Below, piece by piece: positions 1 to 9,826 of a DNA stretch of 64,000 nt. Source of the DNA: Alphaproteobacteria bacterium. GTDB lineage: Bacteria; Pseudomonadota; Alphaproteobacteria; Reyranellales; Reyranellaceae. The stretch spans positions 62,001-126,000 of the forward strand of contig JAFKFK010000019.1 of NCBI GenBank assembly GCA_017307275.1, given 5' to 3'. Under the pieces are notes generated by a model. It ran no database searches, was not told where the DNA came from, and saw only the letters and a list, made by a program, of their open reading frames with translations. The translations under genes were made by a program, and so were the position numbers. Positions within the stretch are counted from its first letter, which is position 1, and each line of letters opens with the position of its first letter.

Positions 1-52
1 TGGCGGCGACACCGCCAGCACGACCTTGCGAACGGTCGAGCGACTGGACCAT
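1..52 (-). CDS. gcvPB: Glycine dehydrogenase (decarboxylating) subunit 2, N-terminal fragment
   Basis: Only the first 17 codons ([17 protein letters not shown]) lie in the window; the gene runs off the left edge. The ATG at 52-50 shares one base with the gcvPA stop (TGATG), the usual coupling of the two halves of a split P-protein. Identity is inferred from that position after gcvPA, because the PLP-lysine domain that would prove it is outside the window. Subunit 2 carries the PLP-binding lysine and decarboxylates glycine together with subunit 1. Confidence 0.7.
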   Translation of the reverse strand, partial: MVQSLDRSQGRAGGVAA

Positions 53-1398
53 CACAGCACCTCCTTCAGCGCGGCGACCAACGGGTCCATGCCCATGTCG
101 GTCGCAGTCTCGGTGGCGGCCAACAGAAGTAGGTTCTCGACCGAGGGATCGTTGGGGATGAGACGCGAGACCGGCAGGCCACCCAGAATGCCCTTCGCCG
201 CCAGTGCCTCGACGACAGGCGCGGCCGGCTTGGGCAGCTTCACCGTGAACTCGTTGAAGAAGCTGTCGTTCAGCAGCTTCACACCAGAGATGGCGCTCAC
301 TTTGTCCGCGAGCTGCGAAGCCTTGGCGTGGTTCAGCTCGGCCAGCCGCGTGAAGCCCGCTTCGCCGAGCAAGGTGGGATGCACCGTGAAGGCCAGCGCG
401 CAGAGGCCGGCATTGGTGCAGATGTTGGAGGTCGCCTTCTCGCGGCGGATATGCTGCTCGCGCGTGCTGAGCGTCAGCACGAAGCCGCGCTTGCCGTCGG
501 CATCGACCGTCTCGCCGACCAGGCGGCCCGGCATCTGGCGCATGTACTTGTCGCGGGTCGCGAACAGGCCGACGTAAGGACCACCGAAGCCCAGCCCGTT
601 GCCGATCGACTGGCCCTCACAGACCACGATATCGGCGCCCATCTCGCCCGGCGGCATCAGAAGGCCGAGCGACACGACTTCCGTCACGACGACGATCAGC
701 AGCGCGCCGGCCGCATGGCAGGCCTCGGCGAGCTTGGTGAAGTCGCGCACGTGGCCGAAGAAGCTCGGGTTCTGGACGACGACGCAGGACGTGTCCTTGT
801 CGACCGAGGCGATCAGGTCTTCGAGGCCTTCGGCATCGGCCTTGGACAGGACAGCCTTGAAGCCTTCCCACTTGGCCGTGGTCTCGATAATGCTGCGATA
901 CTGCGGGTGCAGGCCGCCCGAGATCAGCGCCTTGTGGCGGCGGGTGATGCGGTTGGCCATCAGGACGGCTTCGGTCGTGCCGGTCGAGCCGTCGTACATC
1001 GAGGCGTTGGCCACTTCCATGCCGGTGAGCAACGTCACCTGGGTCTGGAACTCGAAGAGATACTGCAAGGTGCCTTGCGTGATCTCCGGCTGATACGGCG
1101 TGTAGGAGGTCAGGAACTCGCCGCGCTGGATCATGTAATCCACGGTCGAGGGCACATGATGGCGGTAGGCGCCGGCGCCGATGAAGAAGGGCGCGGTGCC
1201 CGGCGAGACGTTCTTCGCCGCGAAGGCCTGGAAGGCGCGCTCGACTTCGAGCTCGCCCTGGTGATCGGGCAGGCCGCCGATCTTGGCGCCGAGGCGCGCC
1301 GAGGCCGGCACGTCCTTGAAGAGGTCGTCGACCGACTTGGCGCCGATGACCGAGAGCATCTCCCGGCGATCGGCGTCAGTGAGGGGGAGATAGCGCAT
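52..1398 (-). CDS. gcvPA: Glycine dehydrogenase (decarboxylating) subunit 1
   Basis: 448 residues, the normal size of the N-terminal half of a split glycine cleavage P-protein. The P-protein decarboxylates glycine and passes the aminomethyl group to lipoyl-GcvH in the cytoplasm. Visible family features are the N-terminal [15 protein letters not shown] opening, the [13 protein letters not shown] stretch, [15 protein letters not shown] and the [11 protein letters not shown] segment. The ATG at 1398 has a GGAG ribosome site about 8 bases upstream and starts 12 bases after the gcvH stop. It is the third gene of a riboswitch-led gcvT-gcvH-gcvPA-gcvPB operon. Confidence 0.96.
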   Translation of the reverse strand: MRYLPLTDADRREMLSVIGAKSVDDLFKDVPASARLGAKIGGLPDHQGELEVERAFQAFAAKNVSPGTAPFFIGAGAYRHHVPSTVDYMIQRGEFLTSYTPYQPEITQGTLQYLFEFQTQVTLLTGMEVANASMYDGSTGTTEAVLMANRITRRHKALISGGLHPQYRSIIETTAKWEGFKAVLSKADAEGLEDLIASVDKDTSCVVVQNPSFFGHVRDFTKLAEACHAAGALLIVVVTEVVSLGLLMPPGEMGADIVVCEGQSIGNGLGFGGPYVGLFATRDKYMRQMPGRLVGETVDADGKRGFVLTLSTREQHIRREKATSNICTNAGLCALAFTVHPTLLGEAGFTRLAELNHAKASQLADKVSAISGVKLLNDSFFNEFTVKLPKPAAPVVEALAAKGILGGLPVSRLIPNDPSVENLLLLAATETATDMGMDPLVAALKEVL

Positions 1399-1410
1399 CG
1401 CGTGCTCCGT

Positions 1411-1788
1411 CTAGCCCAGGCTCTTCACGAACGCTTCGTAGGCCGCCTCGTCCATCAAGCCATCGACCTCGGCCTTGTCGGCGAGCTTCAGCTTGAAGAA
1501 CCAGCCCTTGCCTGTCGGCTCGGCATTGACGTCGCCCGGCGAGTCGGCGAGCGCCGCGTTGCCTTCGACGATCTCGCCCGCCACGGGGGCATAGATGTCG
1601 GACGCGGCCTTCACCGATTCGACTACGGCGCAGGCCTCGCCCTTGGCGACCTTGCGACCGACGGCGGGTACTTCCACGAACACCACGTCGCCCAGCTGCT
1701 CCTGGGCGTACTGCGTGATGCCGACAGTGGCCACATCGCCTTCGACGCGGACCCACTCGTGCTCTTCGGTGTACTTGGTGACGGCCAT
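1411..1788 (-). CDS. gcvH: Glycine cleavage system H protein
   Basis: 125-residue lipoyl carrier protein that shuttles the aminomethyl group between the P, T and L proteins. The lipoylation site is Lys60 in [10 protein letters not shown], and the N-terminal KYTEEHEWV motif is typical. I chose the ATG at 1788, not the longer upstream reading, because it has a GGGAG site just upstream, begins 12 bases after the gcvT stop and gives the standard family N-terminus. It lies between gcvT and gcvPA in one operon. No lipoate ligase or L-protein gene is in the window. Confidence 0.97.
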   Translation of the reverse strand: MAVTKYTEEHEWVRVEGDVATVGITQYAQEQLGDVVFVEVPAVGRKVAKGEACAVVESVKAASDIYAPVAGEIVEGNAALADSPGDVNAEPTGKGWFFKLKLADKAEVDGLMDEAAYEAFVKSLG

Positions 1789-1799
1789 CTCTAGCTCCC

Positions 1800-2921
1800 T
1801 TATCCGCGGTAGTAGGCGTGTTTGACGAAAGGCATGGGCACGATCTCGGCAGGCACGGGCTTGCCGCGCACCATGAGGTCGACCTTGGTCCCGTTGGCTG
1901 ACTGGGCACGCTCGACGTAGCCCATGGCGATGGCGCGGCCGAGGGTCGGCGCGAAGCCGCCCGACGTCACCGTGCCGACGATCTTGCCGCCGATGGCGAT
2001 CTCCGCACCTTCGCGCGCGATGGCCTTGCCGTCGGGCAGAAGGCCCACGCGCTTGCGCGTCGAGCCTTCGGCGATCTGCTTCTGGATGACCGACGCACCG
2101 GGAAAGCCGCCCTGCACGCGACGCTCCTTGCCGACGCTCCACAGCAGCACCGCTTCGACCGGCGTCGTGGTCGTATCGATGTCATGGCCGTAGAGGCAGA
2201 GGCCCGCTTCGAGGCGCAGCGAATCACGCGCGCCCAATCCGATCGGCTTCACTTCGGGATTCGACAGGAGCTTGCGGGCGATGGCGTCGGTCTGATCGGC
2301 CGGCGTCGAGATCTCGTAACCATCGCCACCGGTGTAGCCCGAGCGCGTGACGTAGCAGCGCGCACCGTCGATCACGACATAGGCGCCGGTCATGAACTTC
2401 ATGGTCGCGACCTGTGGCGCCAGCCGCGACAGCACGGCCGATGCCTGCGGTCCCTGCAACGCGAGAAGGCCCCGCGAGAACATCGGCTCGACTTCGCACA
2501 TGCCCGAGAGGTGCTTCTGCATGTGCGCGAGGTCGGCATCCTTGCAGGCGGCGTTGATGACCACGAGCAGGTGATCGCCCGTGCTGGTCACCATGAGATC
2601 GTCGAGTATGCCGCCCTGGTCGTTGGTGAACTGCGTGTAGCGCTGCTGGCCGGGCTGCAGGCCTGCGATGTCGCCCGGCACCAGCGTCTCCATCGCCTTG
2701 GCAGCGCTGTGGCCGGCCTTGGCGGTGAGCCGCACCTGGCCCATGTGCGAGACGTCGAACAGACCGCAGGCGGTGCGTGTCTGCGTGTGCTCGGCCAGGA
2801 TGCCGGTCGGGTACTGCACCGGCATCTCATAGCCGGCAAACGGCACGAGACGCGCGCCAAGCTCGCGGTGAAGATCGTAAAGCGGTGTACGCTTCAGGGG
2901 GCCGGCAGCGGGATCGCTCAA
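1800..2921 (-). CDS. gcvT: Aminomethyltransferase (glycine cleavage T protein)
   Basis: 373 residues. It transfers the one-carbon unit from aminomethyl-GcvH to tetrahydrofolate and releases ammonia. Family signatures are [21 protein letters not shown] near the N-terminus, FDVSHMGQ, and [12 protein letters not shown] with the catalytic-region aspartate. It is the first gene of the gcv operon, directly behind the tandem glycine riboswitch, so its expression should rise with glycine. The start codon is 52 bases beyond the last aptamer base, which leaves room for a riboswitch-controlled ribosome site. Confidence 0.97.
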   Translation of the reverse strand: MSDPAAGPLKRTPLYDLHRELGARLVPFAGYEMPVQYPTGILAEHTQTRTACGLFDVSHMGQVRLTAKAGHSAAKAMETLVPGDIAGLQPGQQRYTQFTNDQGGILDDLMVTSTGDHLLVVINAACKDADLAHMQKHLSGMCEVEPMFSRGLLALQGPQASAVLSRLAPQVATMKFMTGAYVVIDGARCYVTRSGYTGGDGYEISTPADQTDAIARKLLSNPEVKPIGLGARDSLRLEAGLCLYGHDIDTTTTPVEAVLLWSVGKERRVQGGFPGASVIQKQIAEGSTRKRVGLLPDGKAIAREGAEIAIGGKIVGTVTSGGFAPTLGRAIAMGYVERAQSANGTKVDLMVRGKPVPAEIVPMPFVKHAYYRG

Positions 2922-2973
2922 GAAGGTCTCCTCAGAGTCGCGTTCGCCAACGCAAGGACTGCGCCGGTCGCGA

Positions 2974-3160
2974 CCCCCTCTGTCCGGAGACCTGAAAGAT
3001 TCGCCAGCGGCTAGACCGGCTTACTTCGTCGGTGGGCGGGCATCCGTCAGGACACGCGCCGCTTTCCAGAGACCCATCCTCCTGCGGTCCTTTTGCCTGA
3101 GAGTTTCCGGGGTCGGTTGCTCCTTCGGCGCCGCCCGAGCCGGGCGGTCTCTCCCACAGG
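2974..3160 (-). promoter_or_regulatory. Tandem glycine riboswitch (gcvT element)
   Basis: Read on the minus strand, the first aptamer shows GTGGGAGAGACC, GCCGAAGGAGCAACC and CTCTCAGGCAAAAGGACCGC. A second aptamer follows after a short linker, with TCTCTGGAAAGC, a diverged CACCGACGAAGTAAGCC and CTTTCAGGTCTCCGGACAGAG. These blocks and their order match the two-aptamer glycine riboswitch, and the position just ahead of gcvT is the classic one. Expected action: glycine binding switches on the gcv operon. I see no clear intrinsic terminator after the second aptamer, so control may act on translation start. Confidence 0.93.
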
Positions 3161-3255
3161 GATCGTCTGGGTGAAAACGACCATAGGGAGGGCCATTGCC
3201 GGCGTCCACTGGGAAAACATGTGAGAAATCAGGGGCTTCGCCAGGACTTGATTTT

Positions 3256-3290
3256 GAGTGATTGCTCACTTATTTTGTGAGCGCTTACTC
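3256..3290. promoter_or_regulatory. Two adjacent TetR-type operator sites
   Basis: Site 1 (3256-3271) is GAGTGA-ttgc-TCACTT and site 2 (3275-3290) is TTGTGA-gcgc-TTACTC, with centres 19 bp apart. Both fit the GAGTGA-N4-TCACTC pattern common for TetR regulators. They sit between the gcv riboswitch (minus) and the 65-codon ORF and tetR (plus), so they could repress the plus-strand transcript and possibly the gcv promoter as well. Confidence 0.65.
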
Positions 3291-3307
3291 ACTTCAAGGA
3301 GGGTAGC

Positions 3308-3505
3308 ATGTTCATTCGCCGGTCTTTCGATGAGTTCCTGAAGCTTCAGAGCGACGCCGAGCCCGCGGGCAAGGACGGGCGCGACTGGGTGATCGACTGG
3401 CGCTGGCTTTCGACGCCAGCGGACCGTAACGCAGCTTTTCCGAGTGAGCGCTCCCTCAGAGACTGCGCGGCATGGGCAAAGCCGAAGAAACCAAAGCACG
3501 CGTAG
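3308..3505 (+). CDS. Small 65-residue ORF upstream of and overlapping tetR
   Basis: I do not recognise the product. It starts MFIRRSFDEF, is mixed and charged with no signal peptide or membrane segment, and ends with a Lys/Pro-rich tail. It has a near-perfect AAGGAGG ribosome site 6-7 bases before the ATG, much better than that of tetR, and lies directly behind two operator sites. Its last 34 bases overlap the start of tetR in another frame. It could be a real small protein, a leader peptide coupling translation into tetR, or the remnant of a longer gene. Confidence 0.45.
   Translation: MFIRRSFDEFLKLQSDAEPAGKDGRDWVIDWRWLSTPADRNAAFPSERSLRDCAAWAKPKKPKHA
3442..3457. promoter_or_regulatory. Third TetR-type operator copy just before tetR
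   Basis: GAGTGA-gcgc-TCCCTC ends 14 bases before the tetR ATG and shares the half-sites and spacer of the two upstream sites. It suggests autoregulation. It lies inside the 65-codon ORF, so it also has coding constraints. Confidence 0.5.
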
Positions 3506-4047
3506 AGCGCGCGGCGCTCACGCTTTTCGTGGCGCGGGGCGTGACGGAGACCACGACCCGCGAGATCGCCATGGCGGCATCGATCGCCGAGGGCACGATC
3601 TACCGGCACTTCCCGAGCAAGGAGCAGCTCGCCCTCGATCTGTTCCTTCGCCACCATCGGGCGCTGGCCGAAGCACTGGCCGGCGTCGCACAGCAGGCGC
3701 AGGGCCTGCGCGCCCAGATCGACGCCATCGTCCGCTGCTATTGCGAATGGGCCGACGATGACTGGACCCTGTTCGCCTACCACCTGCTGACCCAGCACAT
3801 GTTTTTGGCAATGGTGCCCGAAGGCACGCCCAACCCCGTCGACGTCGTGCGCGACGTGATCGTGCGGGCGATGGCGACGGGCGAGATCCCGTCGCGCGAT
3901 GCCGACCTCGCCGCCGCAGCGGCGATCGGCACGGTGATGCAGCCCGCGACCTACAAGCTCTACGGCCGCTTCGAAGGCCCTCTTATCGTCCACGCCAGCT
4001 TCTTCGCCGAAGCGGCGTGGGCCGTGCTGTCGGTGAAGGAAACGTAA
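3472..4047 (+). CDS. TetR/AcrR family transcriptional regulator
   Basis: 191 residues. The N-terminal helix-turn-helix is clear: residues about 8-55 hold RVERAALTLFVARGVTETTT and IAEGTIYRHFPSKEQLALDL, the family hallmark. The remaining ~130 residues form the ligand-binding domain, whose ligand cannot be told from sequence. It likely autoregulates through the GAGTGA-N4-TCACTC sites at 3256-3290 and 3442-3457. It converges with the acyl-CoA dehydrogenase gene across a 7-base gap. The 65-codon ORF upstream may be translationally coupled to it. Confidence 0.92.
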   Translation: MGKAEETKARVERAALTLFVARGVTETTTREIAMAASIAEGTIYRHFPSKEQLALDLFLRHHRALAEALAGVAQQAQGLRAQIDAIVRCYCEWADDDWTLFAYHLLTQHMFLAMVPEGTPNPVDVVRDVIVRAMATGEIPSRDADLAAAAAIGTVMQPATYKLYGRFEGPLIVHASFFAEAAWAVLSVKET

Positions 4048-4054
4048 GCGCCCC

Positions 4055-5257
<1,203 letters not shown>

Positions 5258-5314
5258 CGGACACTCTCCAGCGGTTCGGGTTGACCGACCCTAGGTCCGG
5301 CCAGACAATGAATG

Positions 5315-5326
5315 AAATGATCATTT
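5315..5326. promoter_or_regulatory. Palindromic site in the acyl-CoA dehydrogenase / LysR intergenic region
   Basis: AAATGATCATTT is a perfect 12-bp palindrome in an AT-rich patch between two divergent start codons. A LysR binding site is expected in just this place, though the classic T-N11-A pattern was not confirmed. Confidence 0.45.
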
Positions 5327-5345
5327 GTCATGAGACTCCATCGAT

Positions 5346-6257
5346 ATGATTCATGATCGCCGAGCCGATCTCGACCTGCTGCGCGTACTCGATGCCATCC
5401 ATGCCGAAGGCGGCGTTACGCGCGCGGCCGAACGCCTCAATCTCAGCCAGTCGGCCATCAGTCACTCGCTGGCGCGGCTGCGCCGTCTGTTCGGCGATCC
5501 GCTGTTCACGCGCGATGGCCGGCAACTCAGCGCCACCCCGCTAACCCGCGACCTGATCGGACCATTGCGCCAGGGCCTGCAGGCCCTCGACCTGCTGGTC
5601 GCCAATGCCGGCCGCTTCGATCCTGCGACGGCGGAAGCGCAGTACACGATCAGCCTGCGCGACCCGACGGAGACGCTGATGATGCCGGCGATCATGCGCC
5701 GGATCGCGCGGGCGGCTCCCAGGGTCAATCTCCGGACTGTGCAGGTCAGGCGCCGCAACCTCGAAGCCGCATTGGCGACCGGCGCTGTCAGTCTCGCGAC
5801 CGACATCGCCCTGCCGCTCTCGGAGAATGTGCGCCGTCAAAAGCTGTCGGCAGACCGGATGGTGGTGGTCGCGCGCCGCAGCCACCCGCTTCTGCGCAAG
5901 GGCCTGACGCTCGACGCCTATCTGGCACTGGACCATGTCATGGTGACGTCACGCCGTAAGGGGCCGGGCCTCGAAGATGTCGAGCTGAGCAAGCGCGGCC
6001 TGCGGCGGCGGGTGCGTCTACGCTGCCGCAACTATCTCGCAGCCCTGGGGGCCGTTGCGGAGACCGACCTCGTGCTCACTATGGCCGAGCGCTATGCCGC
6101 CCGTTTCGCACCGGGACTGCGGCTCCAGGTTATGCCGTTCCCGCTGAAGATGCCGACCCTCGATCTCTATCTCTACTGGCACGCCTCGGCCGACGGCGAT
6201 GCCGCAAGCCGCTGGCTGCGCGGGCTGGTCGTCGACAGCTTCAAGGACACACGATGA
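5346..6257 (+). CDS. LysR family transcriptional regulator
   Basis: 303 residues with an N-terminal winged helix-turn-helix: LLRVLDAIHAEGGVTRAAERL and LSQSAISHSLARLRRLFGD at residues about 9-50, followed by the periplasmic-binding-like effector domain. This arrangement and length are standard for LysR regulators. It is transcribed away from the acyl-CoA dehydrogenase gene, which points to control of that gene and of itself; the inducer is unknown. Its stop ends one base before the stop of the convergent cyclotransferase-like gene, so the two 3' ends abut. Confidence 0.93.
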   Translation: MIHDRRADLDLLRVLDAIHAEGGVTRAAERLNLSQSAISHSLARLRRLFGDPLFTRDGRQLSATPLTRDLIGPLRQGLQALDLLVANAGRFDPATAEAQYTISLRDPTETLMMPAIMRRIARAAPRVNLRTVQVRRRNLEAALATGAVSLATDIALPLSENVRRQKLSADRMVVVARRSHPLLRKGLTLDAYLALDHVMVTSRRKGPGLEDVELSKRGLRRRVRLRCRNYLAALGAVAETDLVLTMAERYAARFAPGLRLQVMPFPLKMPTLDLYLYWHASADGDAASRWLRGLVVDSFKDTR

Positions 6258-6611
6258 TCAGGCAGCGACGTAGACGAAGGCCTCGAGCCCCGACTTCAGG
6301 CGAACGGCGACGCGCTGGTAATCCGACACTTCGTAGGTGTCCGCCGCGGCCAGCTCTTCCGGTGTGATCTTGAAGACGACGCCGGCAACCTCGTCGGCTG
6401 GATTGCCGGAGGGCAGCGCGAGCAGATGATGGGTCTTGCCGCTGGTCGCGATCACGTCGGCATCCTTGATCTCAAGCAGCGACGTGGCATAGCCCGGCAG
6501 GGCATCGGCGCGGCCTTCAAGCCGGCGGCCGAAGGTCGCGAGCTGTACCTCCTCCTGCTGCAAGGTGCCGTAGGAGAAGAGCCAGATGTTGGCCGTGGAA
6601 GCGCTGGTCAT
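6258..6611 (-). CDS. Gamma-glutamylcyclotransferase-like (AIG2/GGCT fold) protein
   Basis: 117 residues. The fold hallmark is LFSYGTLQQEEVQ at residues 11-23, and the acidic residue expected in the active site lies in AADTYEVSDYQRV. Family members release 5-oxoproline from gamma-glutamyl amines or peptides; the substrate here is unknown. I chose the ATG at 6611 because it overlaps the murA stop as ATGA and gives the normal short domain. It is the last gene of a five-gene coupled minus-strand run beginning with the CDGSH gene. Confidence 0.82.
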   Translation of the reverse strand: MTSASTANIWLFSYGTLQQEEVQLATFGRRLEGRADALPGYATSLLEIKDADVIATSGKTHHLLALPSGNPADEVAGVVFKITPEELAAADTYEVSDYQRVAVRLKSGLEAFVYVAA

Positions 6612-7942
6612 TCTCCCCCGCTCCGCGCGACATCGGCGCCGCACGCCGCCAGCTTCTCGGCCATCCGTTCGTAGCCGCGGTCGAGATGATCGAGGCCGGC
6701 AAGCGTCGTCTCGCCGCTTGCCGCCAACCCGGCGATGACCAGGGCCGCAGCCGCCCGCACATCGGTGCAAGTCACGGCGGCACCGTGCAGTCCGACCGCG
6801 CCGCGCACCAGGGCCGTCCTACCGTGGACGGCGATGTCGGCGCCCATCCTGCGCAGTTCGCCGACATGCAGGAAGCGTTGCTCGAAAAGCGTCTCGGTGA
6901 TGGCGCTGGCACCCTTCGCCACCGACAGCAGTGCCATGGCCGGCGCCTGGAGATCGGTCGCGAACCCCGGATAGGGCTGGGTGGTGATATCGATGCCGAC
7001 AAGGCCATCCGACGAGCGGCGCGCCAGCAATCCGCCCTCGACATCGCGCAGATCGACGCCGGCCGACTGGAATGCCGTAAGAGCGGCGCCCAGATGATCC
7101 GTGCGCCCGTTGCGCAGCAGGATCTCGCCATCGGTCACGGCAGCGACGCACGCCAGCGTACCGAGTTCGATGCGGTCGGGCATTACGTCGTGAACGGCAC
7201 CGGCAAGCGGCATGCCTCCCTCGATCGTAACGACGTGACTGCCGTGACCGGTGACTCGCGCGCCCATCGCGATCAGGCACTGCGCCAGATCGACGATCTC
7301 GGGTTCGCGGGCGGCGTTGCGGATCACCGTCGTGCCCTGCGCCATCACGGCGGCAAGCATCAGGTTCTCCGTCGCGCCCACCGACGGCAGCGGCAGCAGG
7401 ATCTCCGCGCCTTTCAGGCCATCCGGCGCCTTGGCCACGATCAAGCCGGCGGCCAGTTCGATCTCGGCGCCCATGGCCCGGAGACCGGCCAGATGAAAAT
7501 CGACGCCGCGCAGGCCAATGGCATCGCCACCGGGCATCGGCAGGCTCGCTTCGCCGCAGCGCCCCAGCATCGCTCCAAGCACGAGGACCGACGCGCGCAT
7601 GCGGCTCACCAAGTCCCCGTCGATGCTGCCGGGATGGAGCCGGTCGGCGCAGATCGTGACCGAGTGGCCGGCGGCCGTCGTCGACCAGTGCATCTCCGCG
7701 CCGAGGCGTCGCAGCAGCGCGGACAGAACCGCCACGTCGAGGCTCGCCGGCACGTTGCGCAGAGTGACGAGATGAGGCGTCAGCAGCGCCGAGATCATCA
7801 ACGGCAGGACGGCATTCTTGGCGCCGCTGATCGGATAGGCGCCGGTCAGCGGCCGGCCGCCGCGAATGACGAGCGAGTGACCATGAGCCGGGCGCCACCA
7901 GGGCGCCGCCGCTTGAAGCGGCACCGGCGGCAAAGCGCCCAT
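6608..7942 (-). CDS. murA: UDP-N-acetylglucosamine 1-carboxyvinyltransferase with Asp in place of the catalytic Cys
   Basis: 444 residues. MurA transfers enolpyruvate from PEP to UDP-GlcNAc, the first committed step of peptidoglycan synthesis. The SGAKNAVLPLM motif holds the conserved lysine (Lys42); REPEIVD, PDRIELGT and GFATDLQAPA with the catalytic aspartate are intact. The active-site loop, normally PGGCAIGARP, reads PGGDAIGLRG: Asp140 (GAT, 7525-7523) replaces the cysteine that fosfomycin alkylates. Cys-to-Asp MurA enzymes are known to be active and fosfomycin resistant, as in mycobacteria and chlamydiae. Whether this is the only MurA or a second paralogue cannot be told here. Four bases separate it from the upstream Fe-S gene. 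Confidence 0.93.
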   Translation of the reverse strand: MGALPPVPLQAAAPWWRPAHGHSLVIRGGRPLTGAYPISGAKNAVLPLMISALLTPHLVTLRNVPASLDVAVLSALLRRLGAEMHWSTTAAGHSVTICADRLHPGSIDGDLVSRMRASVLVLGAMLGRCGEASLPMPGGDAIGLRGVDFHLAGLRAMGAEIELAAGLIVAKAPDGLKGAEILLPLPSVGATENLMLAAVMAQGTTVIRNAAREPEIVDLAQCLIAMGARVTGHGSHVVTIEGGMPLAGAVHDVMPDRIELGTLACVAAVTDGEILLRNGRTDHLGAALTAFQSAGVDLRDVEGGLLARRSSDGLVGIDITTQPYPGFATDLQAPAMALLSVAKGASAITETLFEQRFLHVGELRRMGADIAVHGRTALVRGAVGLHGAAVTCTDVRAAAALVIAGLAASGETTLAGLDHLDRGYERMAEKLAACGADVARSGGE

Positions 7943-7946
7943 GTCG

Positions 7947-9290
7947 TTAGCCCTCGCGCGCCAGCGCGGTGAAGGCGGTGGTGAAAGCCTCGCGCGGACC
8001 GCCGAGGCCGGTCTCGTTGAAAATGTCGGCCGTCAGGGACTTCACGGCGTTCTCGTCGACTTTCACGCCGTTGCCCAACAGGAAGCCACGCGCGGCCGCC
8101 ACAGCTTCGTCCATGGCGCCGCCCTTCTTGTAGAGCTGGTAGTAGTCGGGATGGCCGCCGCGGCCCAGCGCTTCGGCCAGGATGTCGGTGAAGTTGACGA
8201 CACGCAGCGGGTAGATCGCCTCGGCGCCGGACAGGGCGCGATGGCAGGAGTGATACATGGTCACGATCGTGTCGGCGCCGGCCTCGACCGCGCCCATCAC
8301 CAGCCCGCGATGGATCGCCTGCTCGCGCTCCTTGAACTTCGCGGCCTGGCCGCCGCAGGCATAGGAGAAGCCCGAATCCTGAGGCAGCTCCACCAGCTCG
8401 AGATTGGGCACGGCGCGCAGCAGGTCGCGAATGCTCTGAACCGTGGCGCCGATGCCCAGATGCTCGTGGATCACGACGCGGCGCTTGGGTTGGTCCGCTT
8501 TGAAGCGCGCCTTCAGCGTATCGAGATTGGCGGCGAGGAACTCGCTGATATGGTCGAGACCGAAGGACGGCGCCTCGACGTCCTTCTCAAGCTCGTCGAA
8601 ATTCTTGGTGCAGGTCGGACACCAGGTCAGCACCTTGGATGCGCCCGACTGACCGAAGCGCTGGAAGGTGCGATGGCCCATGCGCTCGTAGGTCGGCAGG
8701 TCGGCTTCCTGAAACTGGTAGACGCCGCAGCAATGCGCGGTACCGCCGACCACGTCGAAGTCGAGGTCGAGCGCGTCGAGGATATCCATGACGTTCAGCA
8801 CGATGTGCGGCGTCCGCAGCACGTTGCAGCCGGTATAGAAGAGGACGTCGGCCGTGCGCCGCTCGGCCGGCACGAGGATCCGTTTCAGCGTCTCCGAGGG
8901 GAGCTGCATGCTCGCCAGCAGCCGCACCGCCTGCGCCATATGGCGGAACCGGCTGGCCGCATTGGTCGCGCCTTCCGTCATCGGCCGGCTGGCCTGCAGC
9001 GACTTCAGCTTGGCGATCGTCACCCACTGGCGGACGTTGATGTCCTCGGGGCAGGCTGCGCTGCAGCGCGCACTGCCATCGCAGGCATTGAGCCACGATT
9101 GCAGGACCGGCGCCGCGGCCCCGCCGTCTCGCGTCAGGGCAACGAGTTCGCCCACACGCTGCACGCCTGCTGACATGTCGAGCCCGCTTTCGCGCGCCGT
9201 CGGGCAGGCCTCGAAACACTTGCCGCAAGTCGTGCAGCGATCGGCCGCCTCGGCGGCCAATGCTTCCAACCTGTCGGCATAGGCGGTCAT
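7947..9290 (-). CDS. Fe-S oxidoreductase with two CCG domains (HdrD/GlcF-like)
   Basis: 447 residues. A ferredoxin-like N-terminus has CTTCGKCFEACP (Cys19, 22, 25, 29) for one 4Fe-4S cluster and CDGSARCSAACP (Cys70, 76, 80) for a second, in which the second ligand position is Ser73. Two cysteine-rich CCG domains follow: TGCNVLRTPH with AHCCGVYQF, and VIHEHLGIG with YACGGQAAKF. This is the plan of heterodisulfide reductase HdrD and glycolate oxidase GlcF subunits, which move electrons between a cofactor and a thiol or quinone partner. No flavoprotein partner is adjacent, so the function is open. The start at 9290 overlaps the lipoprotein stop as ATGA. Confidence 0.85.
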   Translation of the reverse strand: MTAYADRLEALAAEAADRCTTCGKCFEACPTARESGLDMSAGVQRVGELVALTRDGGAAAPVLQSWLNACDGSARCSAACPEDINVRQWVTIAKLKSLQASRPMTEGATNAASRFRHMAQAVRLLASMQLPSETLKRILVPAERRTADVLFYTGCNVLRTPHIVLNVMDILDALDLDFDVVGGTAHCCGVYQFQEADLPTYERMGHRTFQRFGQSGASKVLTWCPTCTKNFDELEKDVEAPSFGLDHISEFLAANLDTLKARFKADQPKRRVVIHEHLGIGATVQSIRDLLRAVPNLELVELPQDSGFSYACGGQAAKFKEREQAIHRGLVMGAVEAGADTIVTMYHSCHRALSGAEAIYPLRVVNFTDILAEALGRGGHPDYYQLYKKGGAMDEAVAAARGFLLGNGVKVDENAVKSLTADIFNETGLGGPREAFTTAFTALAREG

Positions 9291-9826
9291 GGGCGTCCGT
9301 CCGACCGCCTGTTGTAGTCGAGCTCTTCCGGCGTCGGCTTGAGGCCGACGGCGATACGGTAGGCGGAGAGATCGTTCACCTGGCTGTAGGGCAAGGTGAG
9401 CGCCAACTCCTCCTGCGACTGACCGCGCGGATTGGCGGCCGACAGCTTGAAGCCGGCGATGAAGTCCTGGCCCTGGGCAACCGTGCCTGCGCCCGTCAGG
9501 ACGCGCACGAAGTACGGCACCTGCGTCGGCGCCCCCGTGACCGACGGTCCGGCCTGGACAGCGATGCGCATCACCAGGGTGACATTCATCTGCCCGCGCT
9601 TCAGTTCGCACTGCGTCCTGGCGCCGACCAGCGACGCCTCATATTCGATGTCGCGCGGATCGCGACCGCCGCCTGGCTTGAAATGGGTGATGCGACCAGC
9701 ATCCTGCACCGTGAAGGGCGCCGGACAATAGACGTTGGCGGACGGGGCCGACGAGCTGCCGCCACAGCCGGTGAGGACAAGCGCCAGCGCGACCGGCGCG
9801 GCGAAAACGATCTTGTTCAAGGTCAT
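9287..9826 (-). CDS. Putative lipoprotein of unknown function
   Basis: 179 residues. The N-terminus has a basic start, a hydrophobic stretch and the lipobox LVLTGC, so the mature protein is probably lipid-anchored at Cys21 and faces the periplasm. Downstream it is a soluble, beta-rich-looking domain with no motif I recognise. It overlaps both neighbours by ATGA (the CDGSH stop and the Fe-S protein start), which implies coupled translation and a shared task. The function is unknown. Confidence 0.8.
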   Translation of the reverse strand: MTLNKIVFAAPVALALVLTGCGGSSSAPSANVYCPAPFTVQDAGRITHFKPGGGRDPRDIEYEASLVGARTQCELKRGQMNVTLVMRIAVQAGPSVTGAPTQVPYFVRVLTGAGTVAQGQDFIAGFKLSAANPRGQSQEELALTLPYSQVNDLSAYRIAVGLKPTPEELDYNRRSDGRP

